Positions 10,088-24,500 are shown, numbered from the stretch's first letter. The stretch: 64,000 bases of DNA from Bilabrum cf. latius (GCA_965178125.1 OZ237742.1:1054001-1118000); one strand, 5' to 3'. Notes: generated from the letters alone by a model not told the origin. A program made the numbers and translations.

Positions 10088-13000
10088 ATGTTCAAGTAGA
10101 CGGCAGCACAAAACTTGGCAGTGCAGGCGAGAGCGCTCCAAGGCCCACAAGGGCCTGTGGCATCACGGCGAACTTCGCAGCAAGAGAGGAGGCCCAACTC
10201 TAGCCGGGGACCCCGCCAGGCTACAGGATCAGAGAATGTGGCGTTTATTCCAACTGCTTTGCATGAGTTCCAATTCTCATCAAGAAAGCGTTCAGCTGCT
10301 GTCTTGGGCGGCCCTGCCCGTCGGCCGCCTGTCGAGCTGCCAGTCTCGTTGCTGCGAGGGAAACTAAAGGAAATGGCCCAATCGTCCAGATCAACGTCAC
10401 CCTCAAAGAGAGTACTTCATGTGCCGGGAGAATCCTCTCGAGGCAGGGGTGCGCCTCGAGGAAATCGAAAGACTCGGCCGCCTTCATTGCCTCCCGGGGA
10501 TGCAGCTTTGCAAAAGGTACTGGGACCAACGTTGGCAGCATTCAGGTCTACATCTCGATAGTAGAGGGGTGCAGGTGAGCCCAGGTCCTCTAGACCTGCT
10601 TCTGCTGGGCGACAAGTCGAGATTCGATTTGAGCAGCCTCAAGCTGCTGCCCTTGGCGAATAGCCTGAGCCGAGCAAGTTTCACTCGCAGCGAATGAATC
10701 CGGTTTCAGGCAGACTTACAGGAAGCTTAGGCCGAAGTCTTCGAGGGTATGGCGGGCCCGACAGGACGCAAGAACGTGCCACCGGGAACGCGGCTCGAGT
10801 CGGTGGGTTGGGACGGTCATAGGACTAGCTAGATCCAAACCATGACGGAAATATCACAACTGGCGCTCGCCTTGCACCCGGGGACCGCCCTCGAGGTAGG
10901 ATTACAGGCGGTGGCTTCGTGGGCGCCGTGCCCGCGCACGGGCTGGCTCAAGCGGCGATGTAGGCCAAGGAGCTGGGTCGGGCTGCCGTAGCGGCCGAAA
11001 GAAGCGATGGTAATTGCGATGGCGATGGCCGTGACCGAACCCAAGGCACGGAAAACATCTCCAGCTCGCATGTGTCACTGCCAGCCGCGCGCGGCGGCCG
11101 TGGTGCCATCATCGTCGCGAGAGGGGGCAAGACGGAGAGCAAGAGCACAGAGTCCATCGCTGCCAGAGCCGGGGCCGGCAGCAGAGGTAGCAAACCCAAC
11201 GGCAGCAATATCCTTGATACCAGGCGAAGGCCCCAGTCTGCGGGTCATTTGTCGCAAAACCTACTGTCCTAGCGGCCACCAAGCGCCGGATTTTCTGTAG
11301 CAGAGCAGGCGGGTCGGCACGGGTCAAGCCAGGGCTCTTTTGGCAAGGCGCCCCGCTTTGAGCATCACCGCCGCGCACGTCACAGGCAAATACCAGCTGG
11401 TGCGAGGCTGCGACCGGCGCGTGGGGGGCTAGATACTACAATCGGCTCGCACGCAGCAAGCGGTGGCATGCCATCCGTGTCGTCCAACAGCGCCGTGGAT
11501 CTGGCGCTGCACACCACAACAGAGTCCCACGCATAGCCTGTCCGAGGGCGTCCCCGCAGCGCAGTTCCTCGCAAATCATCTCCCATTCTGGGACTAACGC
11601 CTAGATCGGCGCACATTCACGAGCACCCACCACGGCCGGACTCAAATGCCGCGAGCAAAGCCGATATTCGCGGCGGATTTCCGGCTCGCGCTCGAAGGCC
11701 AGTATCAGCGAGACCAAGAGCTTCAGGCTCGAGATCAAGTCAGTCTGAGCAGAAGCCAATGGCCCTCGTTCCGACGATGGACTCGAGCACGCTGGACCGG
11801 GCTTTACGGGGCGATGCGGTGGCTCCGCTGGACCCCGAGCACCCGATTCCAGAAGGGGAAGGCAGCCTGGGTGCCCATGCCGGGCAGGCTATGAAAGGCA
11901 AGGATGCGCGGCATAGTAGTCTTAGGCCATAGAGTGCCATTGCCAGACTCAGGCGCGAACCTTTGACTAGCCTAGCTTCCCGCGGAACCGATGAGAATGG
12001 CTCCAACGAGGCAGGTGCTGCCCATGCATCCGAAAAGTGGATGCACAGCAGCAGGATGAGCAGTGCAAACCCCAGTATGACAGACTCGCAAGCAGGGCCT
12101 GCCGCTGATACGTTTCGAGTTCAGGACAGTGTCAGCATGGTCCATGGATCAGTTTCGGCTCTGGGTAGTCCAAACGAGCCAGCCAGTGCCATGGCCAACC
12201 GGAGCGTGCAGCGCGCGGCTGCAGAGCACGTCCACAGCGGAGTTGCAAGCCCGAGCGCGGTTTACCCGCCCCGGCACAACTCGCCGGTAGCTTCTCCCAA
12301 AATACAGTCCCCAACCAGGGCTTGCATGGCAGAATAGCGATTGGCAAACCCAGAAAGCGGCAGCCATCACGCAGCATCCCCAGGCGTGTCCATGTCAGGA
12401 GCTCGAGCACACCCGCCCGATGATGCAGTTGCCCCGCTGCCCTCGCCCCAGGGCAGTCCATTGTCTAGGCAAGACGCTGGGAGCCCCTCGCGTACGGGTG
12501 CCAGCTACGTGATTCCAGCTCCGGAGTTATACACCCCCATAGAGGAGCATAAGATCATGGCATTCAGGCAGCAGCACAGGCACCGTCTGTCCTCTGCAGA
12601 GCTGGTGGCACGTCGGGGCGCGGCCAGCAGTCTGGATCACAAGCTGAACCGGCTATTCTTGGATCCAGATGCCCTGCCGCATCAACTCACTGCTGGGTCC
12701 CAGCCGGAGGAGCGCGGCTCGGCCCACGGTACTACTCAGACCCAGATGCCCTTCCAATCGGACGCTGGCTGGCGCGCTGTCCCTGTTTTGGACTCTCCCG
12801 TGGTGCGGCGTGGGTTCAAGGGATCAGGTTTGCCGATTGCGGGCTCGGACTCAAATCGAAATCGACCAGTACAGATCAAGAAACCGTCTCGTCCAGCTTC
12901 GGCTCCATCTGTGCGGCAGCAGCCTTTGGGTGGTCCTCAGCAGCACGTCGATGAGCCGTCTGGTGCACATGCCTCGACTGACGAGCATTTTAATCCTGTC

Positions 13001-15364
13001 AGTGGCAGCCGTGACGCGGCTCCAGATCGTGTGCGCCACGATGACCTGGCAGGTGCACCTGCGCACGAGCCGAACGCATATGGAAGGACAGCATCGCTAC
13101 TCGATGGGTCGGGCAAGATTGCCATCGCGGGTGGGGAAGTGCAGCCAAATCCTGCAGGCGATCGGGCCAGAGATGCTGCTCACGATATAGCTGGCGAAGA
13201 AATGGACCCAGCCATTACTGCACTGCTCCACCAGCAGGCTCATGTTTCCACTGGCAACGAGAATCCATCTGATGCAGCGGATCCGAACACGGCCCGACCC
13301 ACAAGAAGGAAAAGACGGCAGATGTCTCCAAAGAATAGTAGCCATCCACATAACGTATTTCCAGTTGTGCCTACTGGTCACGCGCAGCTTCAGTCGCACA
13401 TTCGAGCGGTACGTGCTCCCGTTGGCAGCGAGGCTCTCACGGGGCTGCAGCTATCTGCAAACACCCACTCACGAGCGCATGCAGGGTCGATATCGCGCCA
13501 GAGGCCGCAATCAGCCGCCATCAGGAGACCTAAGCCAGCCAGGCACAACTCAGGAGTACCTCCGAGCCAGGCGCCACCGACAGCGATTGGAAGAGATGCC
13601 ATTTCGCATGGGGCGCACAGACGAAGTCGGCCGCAATCTGCACGATACGGAAGTGCATCTGGAAAGTTAGTTAATTGGGGGCACGGTGTTCAGGGCGAAA
13701 GCAGCGCGTTGTAGGCTCGTGCGACACAGCGCGTTTAGTTGCCGCCCTCACTCAGGGCAGAGCGCCCAGCTAGCTTTGTGCCTGCAAGTGGAGCCAGCTG
13801 TGGTCTATTAGTTGCCTCTACCGGTTTGCGTGGAGTTAATGGCCGTGCTAGTCCTACCAGTTCTCTCAAGACACCAAATAGAATTGTTTTAAGGCCAACG
13901 AGCGCGGTCGGCGCACGAGTCGCAGCAGCAGCACGTGGCTCCTCTGGCGTTGCGATACGCGCTCCAACCCGTGTTGTGCCGCAGTCTGATGTAGAGGAGA
14001 ATACTGCTCTGCCAATTTCAGAGAGCGAAAGGGCTGCAGTGACAATTCCTCCCTCGCTGGCTCCTTCTGCGGTGCAATCACCAGCCAGCACACCTTCTGG
14101 TGCAAGACACGAGGATACGTAGCGGTCGCCCAATGCATGGGCTGCATCAAGCCCTGGGATCGTTAGCCCCCACAGAAGTCGCGGCCAGCGAGATCCACGG
14201 AGGCGACCGGTTAGCGCTCAGCGAACCAGAGAAAGGAGGGTGGCAAGGGAGATGGTGAGGCAGGAGGCGCTCGCCTTGCCATCTGCTGGCAGCCCGGTCG
14301 GCCGCTATAATCAAAGGCTCGGATCAAGCGCCCGATCTATGGACCAACCAAGCTCTCCTCACCCACGAGCAGCCGGGAGTCTGGACAAGGGCTCTGCGGG
14401 CATTGGCTTGGAAACGAATGGGGAGAAACCATCCCAGACCGCCAGCAATCACTCTACGGCTCTAGTATAGAGGGTGGGGCTTGCCTCTTCCGGTCCGTCG
14501 AGTCCGAGCCCATTGCCGTGGAATGCAACGACGGGCACGAGTTCGAGGAAATCTCCGAGAAGGAAGGGTGGTCCTATGTCTGGTGTTGGTTTCTTGGTGA
14601 AAGGACGCGGAGAGACGGCGGGGCACCAGAGCGTGTCTGTGCTAGAGAGCAGAAGCAGAGCGCGCAATGCTGTACAATCTCCAGCCTAGCTTGCCCGCGG
14701 CATAAAGCAAGTAGGTGCCAAGCATATAGGATTTATATTCTAGGACGAAGGGCGCACAGAGGTCGACAGGGCGCATGAGATGCTGGGCGTCTTGCCTGGC
14801 TGGGCACAGCCACTGTCGCCACGAAGCAAAAGAGCGATGCGAGCTCGCAAGCGCGGCAAATTCGGAAACTCACACGAGAAGAGGGTCATCAGCCCTGCGG
14901 GAATTAGTCAAGCACCTTCAGGTGACCTGGTCAAAGCAGTCACGTTGCCTGCACGTGTGGGCGAACTACCGGGGCCTGACATTGGTATTGGCAGCAGGCT
15001 TGATCTAGGTACAGCGGAAGCCGTGGAGACCGAGGAGCCCGCGAAAAGAGATATTGTCCATGCAGAGATCGATACAAGCATGGACGTAGACCTCGAGGCA
15101 TGCGAGCAGGTTGCTAAAGGGAGTGATGGGGGCAGCCTTGTTGCAGTACAAGCGCAAGGTGCATCCAGCGACGGGCACAGGGAGCCAGCTGTCAAGCCAG
15201 CTCGCCAAACTGCTGCTCCACCTGCGCCAAGGCGGCCAGTGGCGCCGCCCCCCGACAGGTCTGCCTTGATCGAGGAACAAGTCCATTTGGTTGTAGGCCC
15301 TCAGGAGCCGCTCGTGAATAGGTCTCGCAACGTTTCGGCTAGCGGCTCTGAGCAAGCTTCATGA
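10088..15364 (+). CDS. Giant disordered Ser/Pro/Arg-rich protein with RPxSA motifs
   Basis: A single frame of 1,758 residues with many in-frame TAG codons (including a TAG TAG pair near 10560) and no TGA or TAA until 15362-15364. With only two stop codons and this base composition, chance frames should be of the order of 50-100 codons. The start is the ATG at 10088, followed by MFKQTAAQN. The product is low complexity, basic and disordered, with one more structured stretch near 12530-12670 (IEEHKIMAFRQQHRHRLSSA). A short motif RP-x-SA recurs at least six times (near 11212, 11697, 12886, 13500, 13630 and 14205). I recall similar motifs in microtubule- or flagellum-associated proteins of protists, but that link is weak. 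It follows the GxGYxYP gene by 124 bp on the same strand and converges on the first giant gene with 200 bp between. No domain is recognised. Confidence 0.75.
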
Positions 15365-15564
15365 CCGATTCGGGAGACTGGGTAGATCCTAGTCCGATTC
15401 GAGCTGCCAAATGGCCAGTCAATGGACGCATGTTGTAGCTTCATTCCGATTGATGCTCGAGAAGCGCTGCAGTTACAAGGAGAATTGTAAACGTATTCAA
15501 TGCACGGATCGGGCGAACCTCTGCAGATGTTGAGATCTAGATTCTGATCCTGATCTGACCCTGA

Positions 15565-18500
15565 TCAGGCGATAGTATCAGTCCCAAAACTCATGCTTTC
15601 GTCACCCTCTCCATCTGATTCAATCACACTTGGTAGTGATACCCTTGCCAACCCAAAGGCAGCTGCTGATACGCGGTGGCTTGAAGCCTTTGTTGGCTCG
15701 CGGGTCTCGTCGGCCGGCGACAGCTTTGAAGGAGTCGCGCCACTGGCAGCATCAAGTGCGCCAGCCTGCTAGATATCGCCTGTAAACCCTACTCCTCCAG
15801 AGCCTATTCCAAGACTACAATGTGAACTAAACTGCGTGCCATCCGCTGCATCTTTCGCACCTCCAGCTTGGGACACGTTGCGACCTCGTCGAATACTGCG
15901 GCCACTAGCAGCAGCGCTGTGAGCGTGCTCACGCGCTTCTGAACTGGAGCGCGCCATTGCTTTGGCTTCAAACTTTGTCAAAGCCTTGCTTGACGCGCCT
16001 TCAGAAACTCCAGCGACCCGAAGGTCCCTAAAAGCCGCTTGTCGCACCGACTACCGTTGCAAAGCTTCCAGGGAAGCCCGGCCGAGCGTCGACTGCAACA
16101 GGCGAAACTTGACACGAAATCGTCTTGCAAACAGCTCAAGCATCGCACGTACACGCTTTATAGTGATTCGCTTGCGGAGCAATGCACGAATTCGCCCCGT
16201 GGAACGCGGTTTTGGCATCTCGGCGCGCCTCTAAGCACCTGCACTTGTAGCACCGATGGTTGGCTGTTCATCGCCCAAGTACTCTCCCTCAATGTGGCCA
16301 TTCACCGGTCCACAGCGCTCTAAATGAAGATCTAGCCTAGTATCTACCCAAGTAGGTCCGGATGATGTCAGTCTGGATGATGAGGACGTGGAGCGGCCTT
16401 CGTAGTCTGCTTGGCTCGCCTGCTGGCTAGCTCCTGGCAGCGGCTATAGTGGCACCTTTCTGGACACCTCAAGGGAAGCATCTTCGTCATTTTGACCCCC
16501 TGGACTTACAGTTCCGTTCTAATCGCACTCAATACCATCGAAGCGACCCAAATCATGAGCGATATGTTCCTAGCTGTCGGAGTGCATCGCCACGTCGGCG
16601 GCTGCGCCCGAGAAAGGATCGTCGGTGGCCCACCGTCGCTTTGTAAACTCTGGTCTCTGCACCAGCTACAGCCAGCGGGTACCAGCTGGCAATTGCTGTG
16701 ATGTTGGCTGGACCAGACCCTCGGTGCGCACCTGTGACTCTGTGAAAGACCGGAGTGCTGAAGCTGTGGGGTCAGCGCCATGGCTAGTTGAGCTTCTCTA
16801 GCGATGCAATACGCAATCCAGCGCCTCTACGCCGGACTGTGAGGGTGGAAACAGCCATGGATGCACGGCTAGCACGCCGGCATCATACCGCTATTCAACG
16901 GATACCTCGAGCAAACCCCGTAATAAATCCAAGCACTCCGGGCTCAGGCTTGCAGGGAGCAGATGCCAGCTGACTCTGCCCCGCCGAGCCGCAGCAAGCT
17001 AACCAGCCTCCGAATCGCCTTCGAACGGCATTCTGCCAGCCAGCAGCCAGAACAGGGTCACTCCCAATGACCAGTAGTCGCTGGCCCTCTGCCCCTGGTG
17101 CTTGAAGAGCTCAGGGGCCATGAAGAGAGGAGTGCCTGCGATGCCTGCAACGAATGGCTGGTTTTCACGGTACATTCGGCCCTGCCGTGCACTCCGGGTC
17201 GTCTATTGTGCACTCGCATCAGATTCACGGTGAGCAGCAGAGTCTCTGGTCTTCCTGGATGATACTGTCCGAACCCAGCTGGCCATCGCGGCTCCGTCGT
17301 GTTTAGTGAGGCTAGACACCTTCTTTGCGAGCACATTGCCACCGGATGTACGCTGTTCAAGAGATTTTGAGTCACGATGAAGTCCGTGGCGACGGATAGC
17401 ATCAGCAGCGAGATCAACAGTGCCCGAGCTATCTGCGGAAACAATCTGCACGCGGTGCACTTCATACCCGGAGCTGTCTTCGTCAATAGACCCGCAGGGG
17501 TCTGCTACGCTTCGCTTAGTTTTCTCTGCCTCAAGCCTCGACTGTGAAGTGCGACTTGATGTGCTCGTAGACTATCCTGAGGCAGCTTGGCTAGTAGGCA
17601 TGGTAGCAGATACCGGGACAGGAACGGAGCTAATGTGCATTGCTGCATACGGCCTGGTGGCTGTTCCAGTCACTTTGTTGCTGCTGCTCGGCAAAACAAC
17701 TTTGGACAGGCCAACGGCGCGATGGAGAAGCGCTTCTTCGCAGCCAAGCAGCTAGTTGGATGGCACGGCAAGCGATGCTCTGCCGCCGCGCCGCGGGTCT
17801 GTGATGAGCGACCTGGCGCGTGCCTCCCGCAGGACTGATTCTGCGCGAGTACGAGCTGAACTCCAAACCGACGACCAAGCATGTTTAAGATCCGGCGACG
17901 TTGCAGCACCGGAAAGAATATCATGTGGATCATCTATGTCTGAGCCAGCATACCCTGAGTGACTGCTCAAGCTCCACTCGTCAGATCCCTGCTCTGCTAC
18001 AAACAACTTCGGCACTAAAGACTACCACTTGAAACCGTCCTCGCAGTGCGTTGAATGGGCGGGTGATGTGACTGCAGCTGCAGCGAGGGCAATGGCATCA
18101 ATATCTTCACTTAGACCAGACTCAAGACGGGAAGTAGCCCCACTGGAGTCTACAAGCCTCCTCGCAGCCATTTCGCAGGAGGTTCTCACGGCTTCAATGA
18201 CTTCCAACTTCTTCGATCTTGGCGCACCTTCCGTTGCTCTCGACGCCTTCGTCGATGTGGGGCGCTGCTTCCCAGAATTCAAGCATTCCATTACGAAAAC
18301 GATGTCAAATAGCATTGAATCCTTTTCTAGAAGAACGTTCAACGCATCGACGGACGCCACCGCGGTTATTGCTAGGTAAAGCTGCTGCACTGAAGCAGAG
18401 GCATTCATCTGGTCAGCTAACTCGCTCGTCTCACATCCAGTCAAGTTTACTATAAGTACAGTGGCATGACGCACGATTACCTGAGCCCCGTCACCCTTTA

Positions 18501-21500
18501 GATTGTCAGGAGCATGCAAGAGCGGTAGCACCAGATGAAGATCGTCATGCAGGTCGATTCGAATTCGCTTCCAGAGCTGACCCTTACGTGATCCCTGCGG
18601 ATTGTTGGCTAACCTTACATGGTGTGTTCTGCTGTCGACTCTGCTCTGCTGCAGCATAGGCATCTATAGCTTGGCTCCTTCAAGGCCAGACGGCGGCTGT
18701 GCACTGCTGCGCTGCATCGTTCTAGTTAAACCATAGTCCAGCAAACGGGCCCTAATTCCGTGCTCTAGCACAATATTTGAAGGCTTAATATCCCTGTGTA
18801 GCACTCCGGCTCGATGCATGCCTGCAAGAGAGCAGCTCAACTGCCTTGCAATGACCCTCACAGCCCCCTCCTGCATGCGCCATCGGCCCGGACGCGAGTG
18901 CACGAGCGCAGCTAAGTCCTTCCCGTCCACAAGTTCCATCACGATTCCCACTTCGCCATCCCCTATCACCACACCTTCCAGCCTGCAGGCGCCAGGGACG
19001 CCGTGCCCGGCACACCGCAGCATTGCCAGGATCTCGCTGCGAACCACGTCAGCGTTCATCTACGCATGCTGGCCAGAGTAGCCAGCAGAGAAAGAATGAT
19101 GATCAGAACATTGTGAGCCCTGAGCGCGGCCACGAAGCTTCTGCGTGATCTTTAGGGCGTACTGTTTCCCGGTGGACAGGTGCACAGCGTGGTACACCCT
19201 AGCGAATCCACCTTCGCCCAAGACCTTCAACCGCTTAAACTCGTGCATCCGGAAGCGTGGAAGGCTGGGCAAATCAATGGGCATTGCGTTGCCAGTTGAT
19301 GATCTGGAATTTGAAGATGCTTCAGCTGGTTGAAGCCCAGGCGCAGAAATTGCCACTACATGTTCGTCAGCATTAGACTCATTTATCACCAGAATATGCA
19401 CGCTCAGTTTGCTCGCGTGCGGTATTCTAGCCGCTACTATCTCTGAACTTTGGAATTCACCTGAACCCAGTGAAGCAACCGCAGTGAATCCACTGGCGTG
19501 ATCTGAGAAGCTTCTATCGGGAATCAACAGCTGTTCTGGCTGAGGCCGTGACGGTTGCACACGTTGCGCGGCTATCGCAAAGCGAGCCCACGAGCTTATC
19601 CATGCCAGCATCTAGGTAGAAATGCACGCATTCGTGGCTTGTGAAGCACCGCTTGGTTCTGGTCCATCTTGTGAGGGTGGCGAGGACTGGAGCAGCTTGC
19701 AACGAAGATCTTGCAGCCACCTCTGCTTCCATTCAATCCCACCGCTATCTTGACTTGCTCCTTGTGCTGAAATTGCCTCACCAGCACTACTCAGATGAAT
19801 GAAATACCGTTCAGACCCTCGAAGTTCGGCCAACCAGCTGGACTTGATCGCACCAGGGAGCGGCGTACTTATCGCTGGCACACCTACGAACCAGTGAAGG
19901 TATTCTGCCCAGAGTAGTCCATGAGACTTGGCCCCGGTATGCTCACCAGCAGGCTGCGCAGCAAACACGAACAGCAGGCCAAGCTCAGAGAATTTAGATG
20001 TCACTTCATGCGTTAAGACGGGAGACACTGCGACCTCTGCTGCCTTGGATACCGTACCTGGCTACTCGGGCGCTCGCTCGCCGAGTCGCCAGGCTAGCAG
20101 GCTGCTCTGCAGTATCGGCCTACGATCTTGCGCTGGGTCTTCATCAGTATAAAGCACAGTGGCTGGCAATGCGCCGACGACTGCTGCCTCCACCTCGCCA
20201 CTCGCAATGCCAAGCAATGGAACCAAGCTCTAGTTCATCCGCTTGAGCTCCACCTTGATTCGAAGGAAGAGCTCAGCGCTGCCTGCCACCGCTGCGGCTC
20301 GCCAATTGCACAGCCTCGTAGTTTGCCTGAGCCCATACTTTTTAGACCCACCAGACTATTGAGAGGTCTCAACAACAGCGGAAACCGGATCCTTACAGCC
20401 GTTGAAATTTCTGCCAGCGACCTGAGATCGGATCCAAGCAACGCGCACGAAGCCCAGCGGAGCCTGCATGCGAACAGCCCCATACCGGGAGCAAATCGTA
20501 TCAACCTCAGCACCTATACGCCTTCGCAGACCAAATGCCGCAACTGGGCCTGCAATGTCCGCAATGGTCAAGTAGCCCTTCAGGTACACTGTTGCAACGA
20601 CGCACTGCCCCAGGCTTGCAGTTACTACTCGAATACCACGCAGCGGATCCAGCGAGGCAGTGTACAGCTTGTGGTTGTCCAGACCATCATAGCCACAGTA
20701 ATCTCGCTGTCGACCAAGCGCTGCCTATTTTTCTATGAGTTTGAGTGGGATCAGAGTTGAGGCAGCTTCTTGCAGTCGCATCCTGGCCGCTTCAGCAACG
20801 CGAGCTGCCTGCATAGATAGCTGCTGCACACGATGAAGCGTGCGCAAGACTGCCGAGCTACGGTTCACCTAGGTCAGAACAAAATGCATTGTGTACACAC
20901 TTCCTGCAAATGTGGTTGCGAAAAGCTCGAAATCCAGTCGATCAGACCCGGCCTTCACGGGGGTGTTTGCAAACACGAGGCTACATACCCTGGCTGCTTC
21001 GCCCTAACTCCGGACCAGCGTGCCTTCCAGTAGCGCCTGCGAGATCCTAAACAACCCACTCGAAACCAGCAAGGACACGCCAAATGCAAGGGAGGCGGTG
21101 TAGATGGAGCTGCCGTACAGCCGCACCGCCCCAATGGTGAAGATTACTGCCGCCAACACTGGAGACGAATTCTGCACGTCCATCGTCCGGCTAAAGCAAG
21201 ATTTCGTTGAGATCTCCAGCAGAAACAGCACATGGAAGATTGCAACAGAGCAGATGGCAAGAAGGTAGATAAGAAGAGATCTGGTGGGATCAAGCAGACG
21301 CCCCTGCGAGTGCGCCTGCCAGCCGACTGCTGCCATAGCAATACCTGCAATTAGCCTAGGCGTGAACGATATTCCGTGGGACAGGACTGCACCGATGTCA
21401 CTCCATTCATGCAAGCCTGCAGTAACCTCAATGCTTGCCATCTGCACCGGACCGCCAACCGAGCTGAACGCCAGAGACAACCCCACGGCAGCCATCACAA

Positions 21501-24500
21501 ATCCGGAGCGTAGAGGAAGTCCGATCGTATCATGAAGCTGCACGTCTGGTGCGTCCATTTCTTTCAGCAGCACACCAACATCGGGAAGTAATACCTAGGT
21601 CACTGGCCCAAGCTCGCGTCCATAGAAATCGTCTAAAATCTAGCTGCACGTCTCAAGCATTCGAAAAACCGGGTAATGGCGACTCGAAGCCGTGTCTGCA
21701 TTGCTTGGTAGGTCTGTTGGCCCTTGCGAAATGATGGACTGAAGCCACCGTGGGGGTTTTCCTAGCTCTGCTGTACCATGCTTCTGTCTAGGGTTCCAAA
21801 TCTTGTCGGCGCTTGGGTTTCCATGTGATGGGAGCACAGCCCCGCACACCGTGGAGAGCGCAGCTTGCAAGCCACGTAATTTATCTACAGGGCTAGTTCC
21901 ATCCGCATGCTGGTTTTGACCTGGAGCAGGCAGCGCCATAGAGAAGCACGCAACCTCTGCATTTGATGAGGGAGAAGTGTCCTTGGCCGACGAAGCACGA
22001 GAGCTAACGCTTCGGATCCATTGCAGTATCCTTGCCAAGCTCTGGCGGAGCCTCTACGCATCCAAGAGTGAAACATGAGAGTCCTGGCCTGCTTTATTCG
22101 CGACACCACCCCGAAAGCGGTACGAGGACGGCGTGTTGTCTCTAGATGCTGCTGCTGCCACTGCAAGCTGCCATTGCACGACAGCTTCAATAGCTTTGGA
22201 GAGCTCTTCCAACACCCTAGACACCTTCTGCACGGTACTACGCGACGCGCATAACACGTGCGTTCTATCTGTATCAGCGGTTAGATTCGCTGAGGACCAC
22301 GATTTAGATGCTGCAAATGCGGCAAGCCTGCTGGCTTCAGCTCGCCCTCCCCCAACAGAAGCCCATTCCTGCGGCTGCTGCTTGAGCCCCAGCAGCCCCA
22401 CCACCATGGCAGACTGGGACGAGGAGGGGTAGGCGATGCCAGCCCGGAGCTAGGTGCCGCGTGATGACGCTCGGGTGGATGCCTACGCAAATCGTAGCAC
22501 GGCAGCCAGGAATGAGAGACACGTGGCCACTCTGCCCGTCCGATAGTCCATTGGTTCCCTCGTGCGACAGGGCGTGCGAAGCCCGGCTGCACAGATCCAT
22601 TGCGATTGTGAATTTGCAGAGTCTTGCTGGTCTGGTGCAAGCCAGGTGCCCTCCATTCCATCGACGCATATCGTGTCAATCCTTGTTGAATTTCCAATCG
22701 AGGCCCACCCTAGTTGGCACAAATTCGCAATTCTGACCCGCTGCTGCCCTGAAATTACGCCAAGTGATGCCGCTGCTACTGAAACCTCCGTGTCCGCGGT
22801 GGATGCCTGCTCATATGCGAGACAGATACTATGAAGCAGCCCGCGGCTAACAGCATGAAAAGTGTTGTTTCCCTACGCAGCAGGTTGAGACTACTTCCAG
22901 ATTGGGTCCAGAATGGACGCCTGTTGCGAAGGCGAAACAACCGGCGGACTGCCTTCCTATACATAATCCATACACGCGCACAGTTCCTGTACGCGCTCTA
23001 TTCCAGTTGATTTCACAGCCCCCCCTGCCGGCATGTCCGCCGAGCTTGTGACTTCGACTCGCATGCCACGGGATCTAGATGTGTTGCGGCTCTATACCGT
23101 CTGCACAGCCATGACCACCGGCCTGGCCTCGAACGCCATCACGCCTGCCTCCATGCACTCCTGGGCGAAGGGGGGCACCTGGTCCACAACAGAGTCGATG
23201 ATCACCTGCTGCTGGCGGATGGATTGAGCTTGCAAATCTCTGAGCTTCACCCGCGCCTCGGACACGCGCCACTTGACAAATGCCTGGTCTAGACCCATAA
23301 CAGACGGGTACGCCACCATGATAAACGAAGAGTAGCACACTAAATCAATAAGAGCTCCCAGTCCATTCAGCCCCAATGGGCTGAAGAAATCGTACCTGAA
23401 CTCCTAAGGAAACCGGTCGAGATCCATCCGTCCGATTGGCCATGCGTCACCAGCAATGCTTACAATTGTAAACAGGCAGACCGACCAGACAATATAGCCG
23501 GCTTGCATGGAAATCCAAGGCACAATGGCTCTGTCGAAGTCAACGGCGGCGAGAATCGGCCACATGATCGCAGTCGCGAGAGCCACGATGGTGCCTCGGC
23601 CAGGCCCGAGAAACAGATCCAGGCACACCGCGTACGTGTAGGCCAGCACGGCTGACACGACTGGGACCGCAACGGTCGAAGTGTGCTGTAAGCCAGCAAT
23701 CGAAGCCGCCAGGATTCTTGCACGCCGCTCTTGCCGTTGCACCCCGCCGCCCGCGCGGCTAGGTCTCGCAGGGCGTGCACTGCCGCTGCTGCCACTGCGA
23801 GGGCCCGGCACCGCTGCAGGGTACACGCTTGCACGAGAGAACCTCCCGTCAACGAGAGAACTGCCAACAGTAAGTAAAGAGTCCAGACGCATAGCATGAC
23901 ACGGCCGCTCTGACTGCGATGACTATTCAGTGGTCTTGGTTGAGTGGGAGGGTGAATCGCTCGAGGCAGCCACAGCCACTGATCCGCTCACCAAGCCACT
24001 GCTCGATTGCCGTATAATCTCCTTCACGCGCATTGAGCCCCCTGCCAGACTCTCATAGTTAGAAGTACTTGATAAATCGTCTCCTTTCTTCGTTTTGCCG
24101 CCAGCAGCTCTGCGATTGGCCGTGGTATTCAGATGCCCGCCCCTTGTTGCGCAGCCTGGCCACCCGCATGCCGATAGTAGGCAGGGACAGCATCCGATCA
24201 TGACACCATGGGAAGGATCAGCATCAAATAAGCACGGCCAGGTCAGTCGCAGGCAGCATCGCGACAGGGAGATGGCGGCGGCTTGGCCATCCGGGGAGCG
24301 CAGCCAGGTCGTCTGGCTGCTGCAGGAGGGCCACGAGGCCTTGCAGGCACTGCAGCAGACATCAGAAGAAAAAGGGCTCGCTGTAGAGTTGCAGTGGGCC
24401 TGCGCTGCTACCGATGCACGGTGTTCGCTGTCTGGACCGCTGCCGACTTGATTTGGAGTAAAATGGACGTGCTGTTTGGTTGCACTTGATACTGCAGTTT

